From Neorhizobium galegae (GTDB taxonomy: Bacteria; Pseudomonadota; Alphaproteobacteria; Rhizobiales; Rhizobiaceae), in the NCBI RefSeq assembly GCF_021391675.1, contig NZ_CP090095.1, forward strand, positions 1,741,501-1,805,500: DNA of 64,000 nt. The letters are read 5' to 3'. Positions 26,893 to 35,904 of the stretch are shown piece by piece. Both the position numbers and the translations under genes were made by a program. Position 1 is the stretch's first letter. Each line of letters begins with the position of its first letter. The notes under the pieces were generated by a model, which was not told the DNA's origin, did no database searches, and worked only from the letters and a program-made list of their open reading frames with translations.

Positions 26893-27732
26893 TCAGCGGG
26901 AAAGCAAAGTCAGCGCCGTCATCGAATCGAGCAGGCTGCGCGTCACGCCGCCGAACAGCATTTCCCACCAGCGCGAATGGCCGTAGCCACCCATCACCAG
27001 AAGATCGACGCTGCCTTCCGACAGATGGTTCTCGATCGCTGCAGCCGCAGACTTGCCGCTCTTTCCCTGCGTCGACAGCGTCACGTTGATCCCGTGCCGG
27101 GCAAGGGTGGTCGCGATCTCGGCGCCTGCCATTTCAGGCGTCTGGCCGCCGCGGTCGCTCGGATCGACGCAGAAGACCTCGACGCTATCGGCAGCTTTAA
27201 GGAACGGCATCGAATCGAAGGTTGCCCGCGCCGCCTCCCGCGAACCGTTCCAGGCGATCATCACCCGCTTGATCGGTTGCGGCACCTTCAACGTGTAGGG
27301 GACGAGCAGCATCGGTCGGCCGCTGTCGAAGAGGAAAGTCTCGAGATCGGCGCGGTGATCGGCATGCGCCGGATCGCTCTGGCTCGCAACGATCAGATCG
27401 ACGGAGCGGGCGGTATCCATGACCGAATGGGAGCCGTAGCCCGCCGACGACATGAAACTGCGCCATTCGATGGAAAGTCCCTCGCGGGACGACTGTTGCC
27501 TGAAGATCCGTTCCACCTCCGCCGTCTCCTTCTGCGCCGCGTCCTGCAGGATCTGCACTGCGGAGGGATCCGGAATTTCCATCGGCGCGATCAGCGGCAC
27601 GGCGGCCAGCGTTTCTGCGTGGACGCCGATCAGGTGGGCGGAAAAACGTTCGGCGAGCGCGATCCCGTAATCGGTGATCGGCCCGGCGTTTTGAGGTGTG
27701 TCGAGAACCGCTAGAATGGTCTTGTAGGCCAT
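26893..27732 (-). CDS. universal stress protein family (two UspA domains)
   Basis: A 279-residue cytosolic protein. The N-terminal domain begins MAYKTILAVLDTPQNAG, and the second begins IKRVMIAWNGSREAAR. The second domain ends in the nucleotide-binding G-2xG-9xG-like segment VMGGYGHSRWWEMLFGGVTRSLL. Tandem USP proteins respond to starvation and oxidative stress; a specific target is not known. The start follows GAGGAGGC. It sits upstream of gpt on the same strand with an 80-base gap. Confidence 0.9.
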   Translation of the reverse strand: MAYKTILAVLDTPQNAGPITDYGIALAERFSAHLIGVHAETLAAVPLIAPMEIPDPSAVQILQDAAQKETAEVERIFRQQSSREGLSIEWRSFMSSAGYGSHSVMDTARSVDLIVASQSDPAHADHRADLETFLFDSGRPMLLVPYTLKVPQPIKRVMIAWNGSREAARATFDSMPFLKAADSVEVFCVDPSDRGGQTPEMAGAEIATTLARHGINVTLSTQGKSGKSAAAAIENHLSEGSVDLLVMGGYGHSRWWEMLFGGVTRSLLDSMTALTLLSR

Positions 27733-27856
27733 GGCCGTGCCTCCTCATCAACTGGTTCTGCGGGATTGGGAACCAGTGTCACATAAATACGTGTGTCGCG
27801 CTTTGATCCCGGTCAAGGAGCGGGCCGTCGGCGAAGAGAAGACTGAGTGCCGCGGG

Positions 27857-28642
27857 TCAGGCGTCGGCTGTCGGATTGGTGGCGATCTTGGCGCGGTCGA
27901 TGCCGGCGATCATCTCCGCCACGGCTAGTGCTGCCGCATCGAGAACCTGCGGATCGCGGGCGCGCACGACGATCTCGGTCGAGAACCGCTGCCCGTCATA
28001 TTTCGGATAGGAGCCGATGCTGGTCTCCGGATGCGCCTTCTGCACGGCCGACAGAAGCGTGCCGATATCGCCTTCGCCATAGGGGCAGGGCAGCGCCCGC
28101 GACAGCATTTTTGCGCCCGAGCGCAGCATCGGCAGCACGTTGTCGACCATCGCCTGGAAAACCTGCGGCACGCCGGCCATTACATAGACATTGCCGATGA
28201 TGAAGCCCGGGGCGGTCGAGACCGGGTTTGCGATATGCCTGGAGCCCTCGGGCATGCGGGCCATGCGCTGGCGCGCCTCGGTGAATTCCATCTCCCGGCG
28301 CTTGTACATGTCGGCAAGCAGTTTCATCGCATCCGGGTCGTGGATGCAGGGCACGCCGAAGGCTTTTGAGATCGCATCGGCGGTGATGTCGTCATGGGTA
28401 GGCCCGATGCCGCCCGAGGTGAAGACATAGTCGTAACGGCCGCGTAGCGCATTCAGCGCCTCGACGATCGCATCCTCCTCGTCGGCGACGATCCGCACTT
28501 CCTTGAGATCGATGCCCGACAGCGTCAGCAGATCGGCGAGATGGCCGATATTCTTGTCCTTGGTCCGGCCGGACAAAAGTTCATCGCCGATCGCGAGCAT
28601 GGCGGCGGTGACGATTAAGGATGGCTGCGACGCTTCAGACAT
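27857..28642 (-). CDS. competence/damage-inducible protein A (CinA N-terminal, molybdopterin-binding fold)
   Basis: A 261-residue cytosolic protein of the MoCF_biosynth/COG1058 family. The fold is visible in AAMLAIGDELLSGRTKDKN at the start, YDYVFTSGGIGPTHDDITAD near residues 68-88, and the NPVSTAPGFIIGNVYVMAGVP block. It lacks the CinA C-terminal deamidase domain, as is usual in alphaproteobacteria. Members include FAD- and nicotinamide-nucleotide-processing enzymes; the substrate is not determined here. The start ATG follows a weak GGAATATCC. Confidence 0.85.
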   Translation of the reverse strand: MSEASQPSLIVTAAMLAIGDELLSGRTKDKNIGHLADLLTLSGIDLKEVRIVADEEDAIVEALNALRGRYDYVFTSGGIGPTHDDITADAISKAFGVPCIHDPDAMKLLADMYKRREMEFTEARQRMARMPEGSRHIANPVSTAPGFIIGNVYVMAGVPQVFQAMVDNVLPMLRSGAKMLSRALPCPYGEGDIGTLLSAVQKAHPETSIGSYPKYDGQRFSTEIVVRARDPQVLDAAALAVAEMIAGIDRAKIATNPTADA

Positions 28643-28890
28643 GGATATTCCTCCGTAAGTGCCACACTCCTAAGCTCAATTTTTTGAAGGCAGAAGCAAT
28701 TTTGTCGGGAGGGACGCAGAAACCGCGTCTGTTACGAATTTATGATCCGCAAGCGAAATATCGTCTCCGAATCCTGAACAGTGCGTAGACCTCGCAAGGG
28801 CTGTCGCTCACTGGTGAAGCCGTTACATGTGGGTCTGGTTCTGGCCGCAGACGGCCTTGTTCACACACCAGACATCGAATGGAGAAGATC

Positions 28891-29490
28891 ATGGCGAAGG
28901 TTCTCGTGCTTTATTATTCCGCTTACGGCCACATCGAAAAGATGGCCTATGCCGTTGCGGAAGGCGCAAAGTCGGCAGGCGCCGACGTGACGGTCAAGCG
29001 CGTACCGGAACTGGTTCCGGACGAGGTCGCAAAGGCTTCCTACTACAAGATGGACCAGCAGGCTCCGGTCGCGACCGTCGAGGAACTCACCGAATACGAC
29101 GCGATCATCGTCGGCGCCGGCACCCGGTTCGGCACGGTCGCGTCGCAGATGCGCAATTTCTGGGATCAGACCGGCGGCCTCTGGGCACAGGGCAAGCTGG
29201 TCGGCAAGCTCGGCTCGATGTTCACCTCGTCCGCCACCCAGCACGGCGGCCAGGAATCGACCATCCTCGGCTTCATTCCGACCTTCCTGCACCAGGGCAT
29301 GGCGGTCGTCGGCCTGCCCTACGCCTTTGCCGGCCAGATGGGCACCGAAGAAGTCAAGGGCGGTTCGCCCTACGGCGCCAGCACGATCACCAACGGCGAC
29401 GGCTCGCGCCAGCCTTCCGAGATCGAACTCGAAGGCGCAAAGTACCAGGGCGCCCACGTCGCCAAGCTGGCTGCCAAGCTCGCTGCCTGA
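28891..29490 (+). CDS. wrbA: NAD(P)H:quinone oxidoreductase, WrbA type IV
   Basis: A 199-residue cytosolic flavoprotein that reduces quinones by two electrons and so limits redox cycling. Family blocks: [19 protein letters not shown] (FMN loop), [31 protein letters not shown] and [15 protein letters not shown] chose the ATG at 28891, behind GGAGAAG; the earlier ATG at 28879 overlaps that site. A strong terminator follows, so it is monocistronic. Confidence 0.95.
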   Translation: MAKVLVLYYSAYGHIEKMAYAVAEGAKSAGADVTVKRVPELVPDEVAKASYYKMDQQAPVATVEELTEYDAIIVGAGTRFGTVASQMRNFWDQTGGLWAQGKLVGKLGSMFTSSATQHGGQESTILGFIPTFLHQGMAVVGLPYAFAGQMGTEEVKGGSPYGASTITNGDGSRQPSEIELEGAKYQGAHVAKLAAKLAA

Positions 29491-29510
29491 TTGAATTGCG
29501 ATAATTTCTG

Positions 29511-29541
29511 AAGGGCGCGGCGAGAGACCTCCGCGCCCTTT
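29511..29541 (+). terminator. intrinsic terminator of wrbA
   Basis: A perfect 10-bp GC-rich stem, AAGGGCGCGG and CCGCGCCCTT, with a 10-base loop, is followed by TTGTTC, 20 bases after the wrbA stop. Confidence 0.85.
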
Positions 29542-29636
29542 GTTCGTCAGGCCAAGCTTTTTTCGTGGCTGGCGAACCGCTTCCGCGATTTGGGTGCTTG
29601 ACGACGCCCCGCAACTTCAAGAAACAGGACGCCCAT

Positions 29637-29722
29637 GCGGACGTGGCGAAACTGGTAGACGCAAGAGACTTAAAATCTCTCGGCCTTTGGTCATGCGGGT
29701 TCGATCCCCGCCGTCCGCACCA
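29637..29722 (+). tRNA. tRNA-Leu (anticodon UAA)
   Basis: All cloverleaf parts are visible: acceptor stem GCGGACG with CGTCCGC, D-loop GGTAGACGC, anticodon stem AGAGA/TCTCT with loop CTTAAAA (anticodon TAA), a long variable arm typical of tRNA-Leu, and T-arm GCGGG TTCGATC CCCGC. The CCA end is encoded in the DNA. Confidence 0.97.
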
Positions 29723-29789
29723 AGCCTGACCCTGCCTGCAACCGTTTGCGATGAAGACCGTTTGATATCCATTTTGATGGAGGCGTGCT

Positions 29790-30437
29790 TTGGGCTTTAC
29801 CTTTGCCATCGGCGATATCCACGGCTGCCTGGCGCAGCTGAAGGAACTGCTCGGGCATGTGGAGGACCATGCGCCTTCCGGGCACGTGGTGTTCATCGGC
29901 GACTATATCGATCGCGGGCCGAAGAGCAGGGGCGTGCTCGACCTCGTCATGGCCGGGCCGCGCAAGGAAGGGTGGCGGTGGACGGCGCTCAAGGGCAACC
30001 ATGAAGACATGATGGTCCGCGCGCATCAGAACCGCGGGCATGACGAGATCATCTGGCTCGACAATGGCGGCCGCGAGACGATGGTTTCCTTCGACGGCTA
30101 CGTGCCGCCGCAGGTGCTGTCATGGTGTGCGCATCGTCCGCTGATCCATATCGACGAGCATCGCATCTTCGTGCATGCCGGCGTCGACGAGACGCTGCCG
30201 CTCGATGGGCAGCGGGAGCGCGACCTGACCTGGAAGCGATTTGCAAGCGATGACGACGGCGAATTCTGGGGCCGGCATCTCTGCCACGGCCACACGCCGC
30301 TTCCCGGCAATCCGCAGACGGTCGGCAACCGCACCAATATCGACAGCGGCTGCGTATTCGGCGGCGAGTTGACCTGCGCGGTCTTCGATGACGACGAGCC
30401 CGGCGGGCCGATCCGTTTCCTCCGCGTGCCGGCCTAG
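29790..30437 (+). CDS. metallophosphoesterase, serine/threonine protein phosphatase family
   Basis: A 215-residue cytosolic enzyme with the PPP-family signatures GDIHG (residues 8-12), GDYIDRGP (37-44), and GNHED (about 69-73), and metal-ligand histidines in FVHAG and HGHTPLPG. Bacterial members hydrolyse phosphoproteins or dinucleotides such as Ap4A; which one is not known. It starts at TTG, six bases after a strong GGAGG site at 29779-29783. It ends by overlapping the stop of trkH by four bases in a convergent arrangement. Confidence 0.88.
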   Translation: MGFTFAIGDIHGCLAQLKELLGHVEDHAPSGHVVFIGDYIDRGPKSRGVLDLVMAGPRKEGWRWTALKGNHEDMMVRAHQNRGHDEIIWLDNGGRETMVSFDGYVPPQVLSWCAHRPLIHIDEHRIFVHAGVDETLPLDGQRERDLTWKRFASDDDGEFWGRHLCHGHTPLPGNPQTVGNRTNIDSGCVFGGELTCAVFDDDEPGGPIRFLRVPA

Positions 30438-31888
30438 TGGCGCCAGAAGATCGGCGTCAGCAGCACCAGCACGGTCAGGATTTCGAGACGGCCGAGCAGC
30501 ATCATCAGCGAGAGCAGATAGAGAGCGGGATCGCTGATCGTCGAGAAGTTGCCGACCGGGCCGACGATCGGGCCGATGCCGGGACCGACATTCGACAGCG
30601 CGGTGATGACCGAGGACGTGGCGGTCAGGACGTCGTAGCCGAACAGCGCCATGCCGACGCTGCCGACCACCCAGAGGAAAATATAGAGGCTGACGAACAG
30701 GAAGACCGCGCGCTGGGTCTCGGCATCCACCGTCAGGCTGCCGTAACGCACGGGATAGATCGCGTTCGGATAGATGAGCTTGTTCAGCCCGGCGCGGATG
30801 ACGTTGACCATCACCACGAAACGATAGGCCTTGATGCCGCCGGCCGTCGAACCGGAGCAGCCGCCCATGAAGGTGGCGAAGAAGGCCACAAGCACCGCGA
30901 ACGGTCCCCAGAGCGTATAGTCGTCACTTGCAAAGCCGCCGGTCGACAGGATCGAGGTGATGTTAAAGAACGAATGGATCAGCGCGTCGTCGAGTTCGAT
31001 GCCATTCCTCAGGTGATGGTAGACCGCAACGCCGATCGAGATGACGCAGAGATATCCGAGGAAAACCAGGATTTGCGGATCGCGCAGCGTATCCAGCCGC
31101 CCGCGCACGGCAAGCAGGATCAGCACAGAAAACGGCAGGCTGCAGATCGCCAGGAAGACGGTGCCGACGACCAGAAGGCCGTTGTTGTCGAAATAGCCAA
31201 ACGACATGTCGTGCGTCGAGAAACCGGCCGTCGCGATCGTCGACATCGCATGGTTCAGCGCATCGAAATGGTCCATGCCGGCAAGATCGTATGCAACGGT
31301 GCAGGCAAGCGTCAGCAGCACGTAGACGATCAGGAAGGCCCGGGTGAAACTCGCAAGCCGGGCGAACGGCTTGTCGTTGGTCTCCGACGATTCGAGCTTG
31401 AAGATCGAGGCGCCGCCGACTTTCAGGAACGGCAGGACGAACAGGCCGAGGCCGACGATTCCGATGCCGCCGAACCAGCAGAGCAGCGAGCGCCAGAGCA
31501 GGATGCCGGGCGGCATGGTGTCCAGCCCGACGATCACCGTCGAGCCGGTGGTGGTGATGCCGGAAATCGATTCGAACAGCGCCTGTGCAAACGAGAGCTC
31601 GTGTTCGGCAAGGAAGAGCGGGATGGCGCCCACTACCGAAAACATCGCCCACAACACGTTGACCAGCAGGAAACCCAGCCGCTTGTTGAAGACCGGCGGT
31701 GGGCCATGGGTCGCAAGCGCCGCTGCCGCCGCAAGTCCGCCGACCATGAAGCCGGACATCGCGAAGACCTGCCAGTCGCGATGCCCGTAATAAAGGTCCA
31801 CCATCGCCGGCAGGAACATGGCGAGCGACAGGTAGAGTGCGCAGAGCGCCGTCATGTAGATGATCGACCGAAGAAGATTGGCGTTCAA
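30434..31888 (-). CDS. trkH: TrkH family potassium uptake protein
   Basis: A 484-residue inner-membrane K+ transporter subunit that works with a peripheral TrkA protein. It has about ten hydrophobic helices and the selectivity-filter-like loops ISGITTTGSTV, MSTIATAGFSTH, TSILSTGGFAS and ITALSNVGPG, all of the TrkH/KtrB type, with a long extension of helices at the C-terminus. The start is TTG at 31888 with a weak ribosome site; a later ATG (residue 12) is possible. trkA is not in the window. Confidence 0.92.
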   Translation of the reverse strand: MNANLLRSIIYMTALCALYLSLAMFLPAMVDLYYGHRDWQVFAMSGFMVGGLAAAAALATHGPPPVFNKRLGFLLVNVLWAMFSVVGAIPLFLAEHELSFAQALFESISGITTTGSTVIVGLDTMPPGILLWRSLLCWFGGIGIVGLGLFVLPFLKVGGASIFKLESSETNDKPFARLASFTRAFLIVYVLLTLACTVAYDLAGMDHFDALNHAMSTIATAGFSTHDMSFGYFDNNGLLVVGTVFLAICSLPFSVLILLAVRGRLDTLRDPQILVFLGYLCVISIGVAVYHHLRNGIELDDALIHSFFNITSILSTGGFASDDYTLWGPFAVLVAFFATFMGGCSGSTAGGIKAYRFVVMVNVIRAGLNKLIYPNAIYPVRYGSLTVDAETQRAVFLFVSLYIFLWVVGSVGMALFGYDVLTATSSVITALSNVGPGIGPIVGPVGNFSTISDPALYLLSLMMLLGRLEILTVLVLLTPIFWRH

Positions 31889-31981
31889 AAAATGGTTGTC
31901 CCGAAGTTCGCGGCAACTGAAAGAAGCTTTGTCTCAGCCGTAAGCCTATGGCATAGCGGGACCATTCTTGAAATTCAATGG

Positions 31982-33286
31982 ATGGCCGATGTGACCGAGG
32001 CAGACGTGACCAAGGCGGGTGTGACCAAGGCAGGCGTGACGAAAGCGGGCGTGGACGAAGCCAGAGTGGCGATGCGGGAGATCTTTCCCGAAACGCCGCT
32101 GCAGATGAACGAGCACCTCAGCCGCCGTTATGGTGCCGAAATCTGGCTGAAGCGCGAGGACCTGTCCCCGGTCCGCTCCTACAAGATCCGCGGTGCCTTC
32201 AACTTCCTGCGCAAGGCGATCGCGTCAGGCGCCAGGGGCAAGACCTTCGTCTGCGCCTCGGCCGGCAATCATGCGCAGGGTTTTGCCTTCGTCTGCCGCC
32301 ATTTCGAGGTGCCGGGCGTGGTCTTCATGCCGGTGACGACGCCGCAGCAGAAGATCGACAAGACCCGCATGTTCGGCGGTCCGTTCATCACCATCAGGCT
32401 GATCGGCGACATTTTCGACCAGTGCTATGCGGCGGCCCGCGCCCATGTGGAAGAGATCGGCGGCGTCATGGTGCCGCCTTTCGATGACGCCGACATCATC
32501 GAGGGCCAGGCGACCGTCGCGGCGGAACTGGTCGAGCAATTGCCGGAAGGCGTGACGCCCGATCTGGTCATCCTGCCAGTCGGCGGCGGCGGACTTTCGT
32601 CGGGCACGACCGGCTACCTGAAGGACATCGTCAAGCGGGAAGACTTTCTCTTCACCGAGCCGGAGGGAGCGCCGAGCCTGAAGAAGAGCCTCGAGGCGGG
32701 CGAGCCGATCACGCTCGCCAAGCTGGATAATTTCGTCGATGGCGCGGCGGTGGCGCGGATCGGCGACCTGAATTTCGAGGCGCTGAAGGGCTTTTCGCCG
32801 GATCAGGTCCTGCTGGTGCCGGAAAACGCCATCTGCGTGACGATCACCGAGATGCTCAACGTCGAGGGTGTCGTGCTGGAGCCGGCGGGCGCCCTGTCGA
32901 TCACGGCGCTGGAGATGCTGGGATGCGAAAAGCTGGCCGGAAAGACGGTGGTCTGCGTCGTCTCGGGCGGCAATTTCGATTTCGAGCGCTTACCCGACGT
33001 CAAGGAACGCGCCATGCGCTATTCCGGTCTCAAGAAGTACTTCGTGCTGCGGCTTGCCCAGCGCCCCGGCGCGCTGCGCGATTTCCTCAATCTGCTGGGC
33101 CCGGAAGACGATATCGCCCGGTTCGAGTATCTCAAGAAATCGGCGCGCAATTTCGGTTCGATCCTGATCGGCATCGAAACCGCAAGGCCGGAGAATTTCG
33201 CCGGCCTGCTCGAACGCTTCGAAGCCGCCGGCATGGGCTACCAGGATATCACCGAGAACGAGATCCTGGCGAACCTCGTCATTTGA
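31982..33286 (+). CDS. ilvA: threonine ammonia-lyase (threonine deaminase)
   Basis: A 434-residue PLP enzyme that converts threonine to 2-oxobutanoate, the first step of isoleucine synthesis. The PLP lysine is in VRSYKIRGAFNF (K68), and the phosphate loop is VGGGGLSSG. The C-terminal 80 residues form a short ACT-like domain (YFVLRLAQRPGALRDFLNLL), a variant of the feedback-regulation domain. The start ATG at 31982 is preferred. The N-terminus carries an unusual VTKAG repeat encoded by a 15-bp tandem repeat; a start at ATG 32072 (MREIFPETPL) would exclude it. The stop overlaps that of the convergent hydrolase gene. Confidence 0.93.
   Translation: MADVTEADVTKAGVTKAGVTKAGVDEARVAMREIFPETPLQMNEHLSRRYGAEIWLKREDLSPVRSYKIRGAFNFLRKAIASGARGKTFVCASAGNHAQGFAFVCRHFEVPGVVFMPVTTPQQKIDKTRMFGGPFITIRLIGDIFDQCYAAARAHVEEIGGVMVPPFDDADIIEGQATVAAELVEQLPEGVTPDLVILPVGGGGLSSGTTGYLKDIVKREDFLFTEPEGAPSLKKSLEAGEPITLAKLDNFVDGAAVARIGDLNFEALKGFSPDQVLLVPENAICVTITEMLNVEGVVLEPAGALSITALEMLGCEKLAGKTVVCVVSGGNFDFERLPDVKERAMRYSGLKKYFVLRLAQRPGALRDFLNLLGPEDDIARFEYLKKSARNFGSILIGIETARPENFAGLLERFEAAGMGYQDITENEILANLVI
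31991..32065 (+). repeat. five tandem 15-bp units at the start of ilvA
   Basis: Five consecutive 15-base units beginning GTGACCRAGGCNGGY are present. Units 2 and 3 are nearly identical (GTGACCAAGGCGGGT, then GTGACCAAGGCAGGC) and the first and last are more diverged. They encode repeats of (V/A)TKAG-type pentapeptides and keep the reading frame. Confidence 0.8.
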
Positions 33287-34271
33287 GGATGCCGTTGAGC
33301 CAGGCGATGGTCCGGTCGGCAAGCGGCCCGGTCGTCGTCGGCGAGGTGATGTCGCCGGCAATCACATGGTTGCCGGGATCGCCGGTCTTTCCCACATCGA
33401 AAAGCGCGTGAGGTCCGCCCCAGCGCCCGGCGACTTCGCGCACCTTGTCGGGACGGATGACCTGATCGAGCGACGAATGGAGAAACAGCGCCGGCGTCTT
33501 GATCTGCTCGACCGGGCTCACGACGGAGAGTTTGACAAGGGCCGCCATCGGCAGCAGCGCGCTTGTCGGATACCGGGTCGTCCAGTGGGCGGCGTGACGG
33601 TCGTTATAGGGCGTGAAGCCGCGGCTTTTGCCCAGCAGCAGCCTTGAAAGCTGCGGTGCGACCGGTGTCGTCAGCAGGAAAGCGCCAAAACTGTTGATGC
33701 CATAGTTCGGCGACACGAAGACGGCGGCCGAGATGCGCGATGCGATCTTCGGATCGGCCAGCGCGAGCGTCGCAAGCGAGGCGCCGGTCGAGGTGCCGAT
33801 GACGATGACGCGATTGCCGAGCGCTTCACCGATCGCGAGACTTTCGGAAAAATCCGCCAGCCAGTATTCGAGGCTTGGCTCGCCCATGGCGTCGCCGCTG
33901 CGGCCATGGCCGGCGAGCCGGGTGAAAAAGAGATTGGCGCCGAGCGCTGCCGCGACGCGGTCGGGCAGGGGGCGTATCTCCTCGGCCGAAGCCGAAAAAC
34001 CGTGCAGGTAGATGATCGCGAAGGACGTCTTTGCCTTCGTTGCCGGATCGGCCCAGACGATGCGTTTGGCGGCCCCCGGCCGAATATCCGGATAGCGGCT
34101 TTCACCGGCGGCGAGATAGGCGTCGATATCGGTGCCGAGGCGGGCCTTGTCGAAAGCGGGAAAACCGTCAGCGGGCATGCGCGGGCCGGACATCAGCATC
34201 ACTCCGAAGGCGGCGACCAGGATCGCGCAGACATAAATGACCGTCCGCCATGACAGGAAACTCCTCCGCAT
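33279..34271 (-). CDS. membrane-anchored alpha/beta hydrolase
   Basis: A 330-residue protein with an N-terminal transmembrane anchor (about residues 8-28) and then a periplasm-facing or cytosolic alpha/beta hydrolase. The oxyanion segment is IIYLHGFSAS, the nucleophile elbow is GTSTGAS (Ser about 161), and the acid and His residues follow in LHSSLDQVIRPDK and DPGNHVIAG. Serine-hydrolase or lysophospholipase-like activity is plausible. The ATG at 34271, behind GGAGGG, is used. It is convergent with ilvA and in line with the glycerophosphodiesterase gene, with about 80 bases between them. Confidence 0.8.
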   Translation of the reverse strand: MRRSFLSWRTVIYVCAILVAAFGVMLMSGPRMPADGFPAFDKARLGTDIDAYLAAGESRYPDIRPGAAKRIVWADPATKAKTSFAIIYLHGFSASAEEIRPLPDRVAAALGANLFFTRLAGHGRSGDAMGEPSLEYWLADFSESLAIGEALGNRVIVIGTSTGASLATLALADPKIASRISAAVFVSPNYGINSFGAFLLTTPVAPQLSRLLLGKSRGFTPYNDRHAAHWTTRYPTSALLPMAALVKLSVVSPVEQIKTPALFLHSSLDQVIRPDKVREVAGRWGGPHALFDVGKTGDPGNHVIAGDITSPTTTGPLADRTIAWLNGILK

Positions 34272-34350
34272 CCGGCGCTCCCTCCGAACCAAGGGAGATG
34301 ATAGGCGGGCTTCGTGACGGCGGGAAGTCTATCGGCCGCAGATCGTCGAC

Positions 34351-35367
34351 CTAGCCGCAGATATGTGGCCGGGAGGGCAGGGCGCAGAAGCCGCGGCGCT
34401 CCGCCTCTGGCCGGGTCTTCTCGATCACGTTGGTCCAGACGAGGCCCGGAAAGCCTGAAGGGACCATGTCCCAGGTGTCGCGGTCGTCTATGCCGGAGGA
34501 TCCGGCGTCGCCGGCCTCGAACGGGCCGATCAGGACCACGTCCGATCCGGCTGCCTGCATCCGGTCGTAGAAACGCTCCGGCCAGCCCCAGAGGAGGAAG
34601 GCGAGGTTGGCCGGGGCCGGAACCAGGGTATCGCGGCAGGCTTGCGGCACGTAGCCGCTCCAGCCGAGCGCCAGGTAGGTGAGAAGGCAGGATTTTGCCG
34701 TGCGGTTCGAATAGCCCGGAAGGCCTGCGACCGAGCCGACCGCTTTTTCGGTCGGCTCGTTGCCGCCATAGACGCCGAATGTCGCTGCGCGGGCGGGCGG
34801 CTGGCTGTTGAGCAGGGCGGCCAGAGCTTCGCCTTCTTCCGCGCGGCGGCTCTTGAAGTTGATCAGGAAGCGGCCGTCCGGCAGGGCGGCAAAAACCTCC
34901 GGCAAAGTCGGCATCTGGCCCTTGCCCTGACCTCGGAACGGAAAGGTCCGGCCGCCATCGGCGGTGTAGCCGTAGCCGATGTCGAGTGTCTTCAGAACCG
35001 GCATCGGCGTCTGTTCCGTGACGCCCTTGGCCTCGGTGCGGCAATCGAGCGTCCAGTCGTGGAAGACGGCGAATTGCTTGTCCGGCGTCAGATGCACGTC
35101 GAGTTCGACCACGTCGGCGCCGGCATCGAAGGCGGCCTTCATGCCCGGAATGGTGTTCTCCAGAAAGCCGTGCGTTGGCGGCAGCATCAGGCTTGCGGTG
35201 CAGGTGTCGTTCTTCACGTTGGTGGCGTCGAAAAGCTGGTGCTGGCCGCGATGGGCGATGATCCTGAGCGGCTTGTCGCTGGGAAAGCTGGAGAAAAGCG
35301 AGGTATTGCCGACCCAAAGCGCGGCGGCGATGACGAGAGGGACGGCTGCGGCGATCTTCCATTTCAT
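34351..35367 (-). CDS. glycerophosphodiester phosphodiesterase family protein
   Basis: A 338-residue protein with a signal or anchor helix (residues 4-19), then a GDPD TIM barrel. The catalytic His and its partner are in RIIAHRGQHQLF, and the metal-binding block is GADVVELDVHLTPD and FAVFHDWTLDCRT. It should split glycerophosphodiesters into sn-glycerol-3-phosphate and an alcohol, a phosphate-salvage reaction that would suit Pho control; no Pho box was seen here. The sequence of the C-terminal half is more diverged. It lies upstream of the hydrolase gene on the same strand. Confidence 0.88.
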   Translation of the reverse strand: MKWKIAAAVPLVIAAALWVGNTSLFSSFPSDKPLRIIAHRGQHQLFDATNVKNDTCTASLMLPPTHGFLENTIPGMKAAFDAGADVVELDVHLTPDKQFAVFHDWTLDCRTEAKGVTEQTPMPVLKTLDIGYGYTADGGRTFPFRGQGKGQMPTLPEVFAALPDGRFLINFKSRRAEEGEALAALLNSQPPARAATFGVYGGNEPTEKAVGSVAGLPGYSNRTAKSCLLTYLALGWSGYVPQACRDTLVPAPANLAFLLWGWPERFYDRMQAAGSDVVLIGPFEAGDAGSSGIDDRDTWDMVPSGFPGLVWTNVIEKTRPEAERRGFCALPSRPHICG

Positions 35368-35471
35368 GCGGTCAGGCTCCTAATTGTGCGGGTGGATATG
35401 AGACGTCGAACCGTGACTTTTCCTTGGGTACCCTGCTTCCTGCCTGCGCAGGAATATGCTAGGCAGCCGCC

Positions 35472-35795
35472 ATGGCTTCGTTTCTGTCCAATATTTTCTC
35501 GATGTTCTCCGGTGGCGGCAAATCGGCCGAGGCACCTGCTGCTTCCGCCAAGCCTGTCGAGCATGGCGGCTGCATCATCCATCCCGCGCCGATCCGCGAA
35601 GGCTCGCAGTTCCGGCTGGCCGGACGTATCGAAAAGGACATAGACGGCGAGACCCTGGTGCGCAATTTCGTCCGCGCCGACGTCTTCACCTCCATGGACG
35701 ACGCGGTCGAATATACCGTCCGCAAGGCTCAGCAGATCATCGACCAGAATGGTCCCTCGCTGTTTTCCGATGGGGAGAAGTCGCGCTCCGCGTGA
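35472..35795 (+). CDS. hlyU: HlyU family transcriptional regulator
   Basis: A 107-residue protein of the alphaproteobacterial HlyU family. The N-terminus is Ser/Gly-rich, followed by HPAPIREGSQFRLAGRIEKD, VRADVFTSMDDAVEYTV and RKAQQIIDQNG, the family's conserved core. The family is named after a haemolysin regulator, but the alphaproteobacterial proteins lack a helix-turn-helix, and their role is unproven. No strong ribosome site was seen. A clean terminator follows. Confidence 0.8.
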   Translation: MASFLSNIFSMFSGGGKSAEAPAASAKPVEHGGCIIHPAPIREGSQFRLAGRIEKDIDGETLVRNFVRADVFTSMDDAVEYTVRKAQQIIDQNGPSLFSDGEKSRSA

Positions 35796-35864
35796 CATGC
35801 GTTCCGCATTGTGATCGCAAAAATTGCCGACCACACTCAAAATTAAAGCATTAGCGATAGCTTG

Positions 35865-35888
35865 AAGCATCTGTTCCGATGCTTTTTT
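35865..35888 (+). terminator. intrinsic terminator of hlyU
   Basis: AAGCATC pairs with GATGCTT around TGTTCC and is followed by TTTT. It ends only 17 bases before the Amt-fusion start at 35905. Confidence 0.8.
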
Positions 35889-35904
35889 CTGCGGTCGACT
35901 TTTG

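Noticed and set aside
30437..31981. A long rightward open frame joined in phase to ilvA and antisense to trkH
   Set aside because: The part before 31982 is highly charged low-complexity sequence opposite a clear TrkH protein. It is antisense readthrough, and ilvA starts at 31982 or later.
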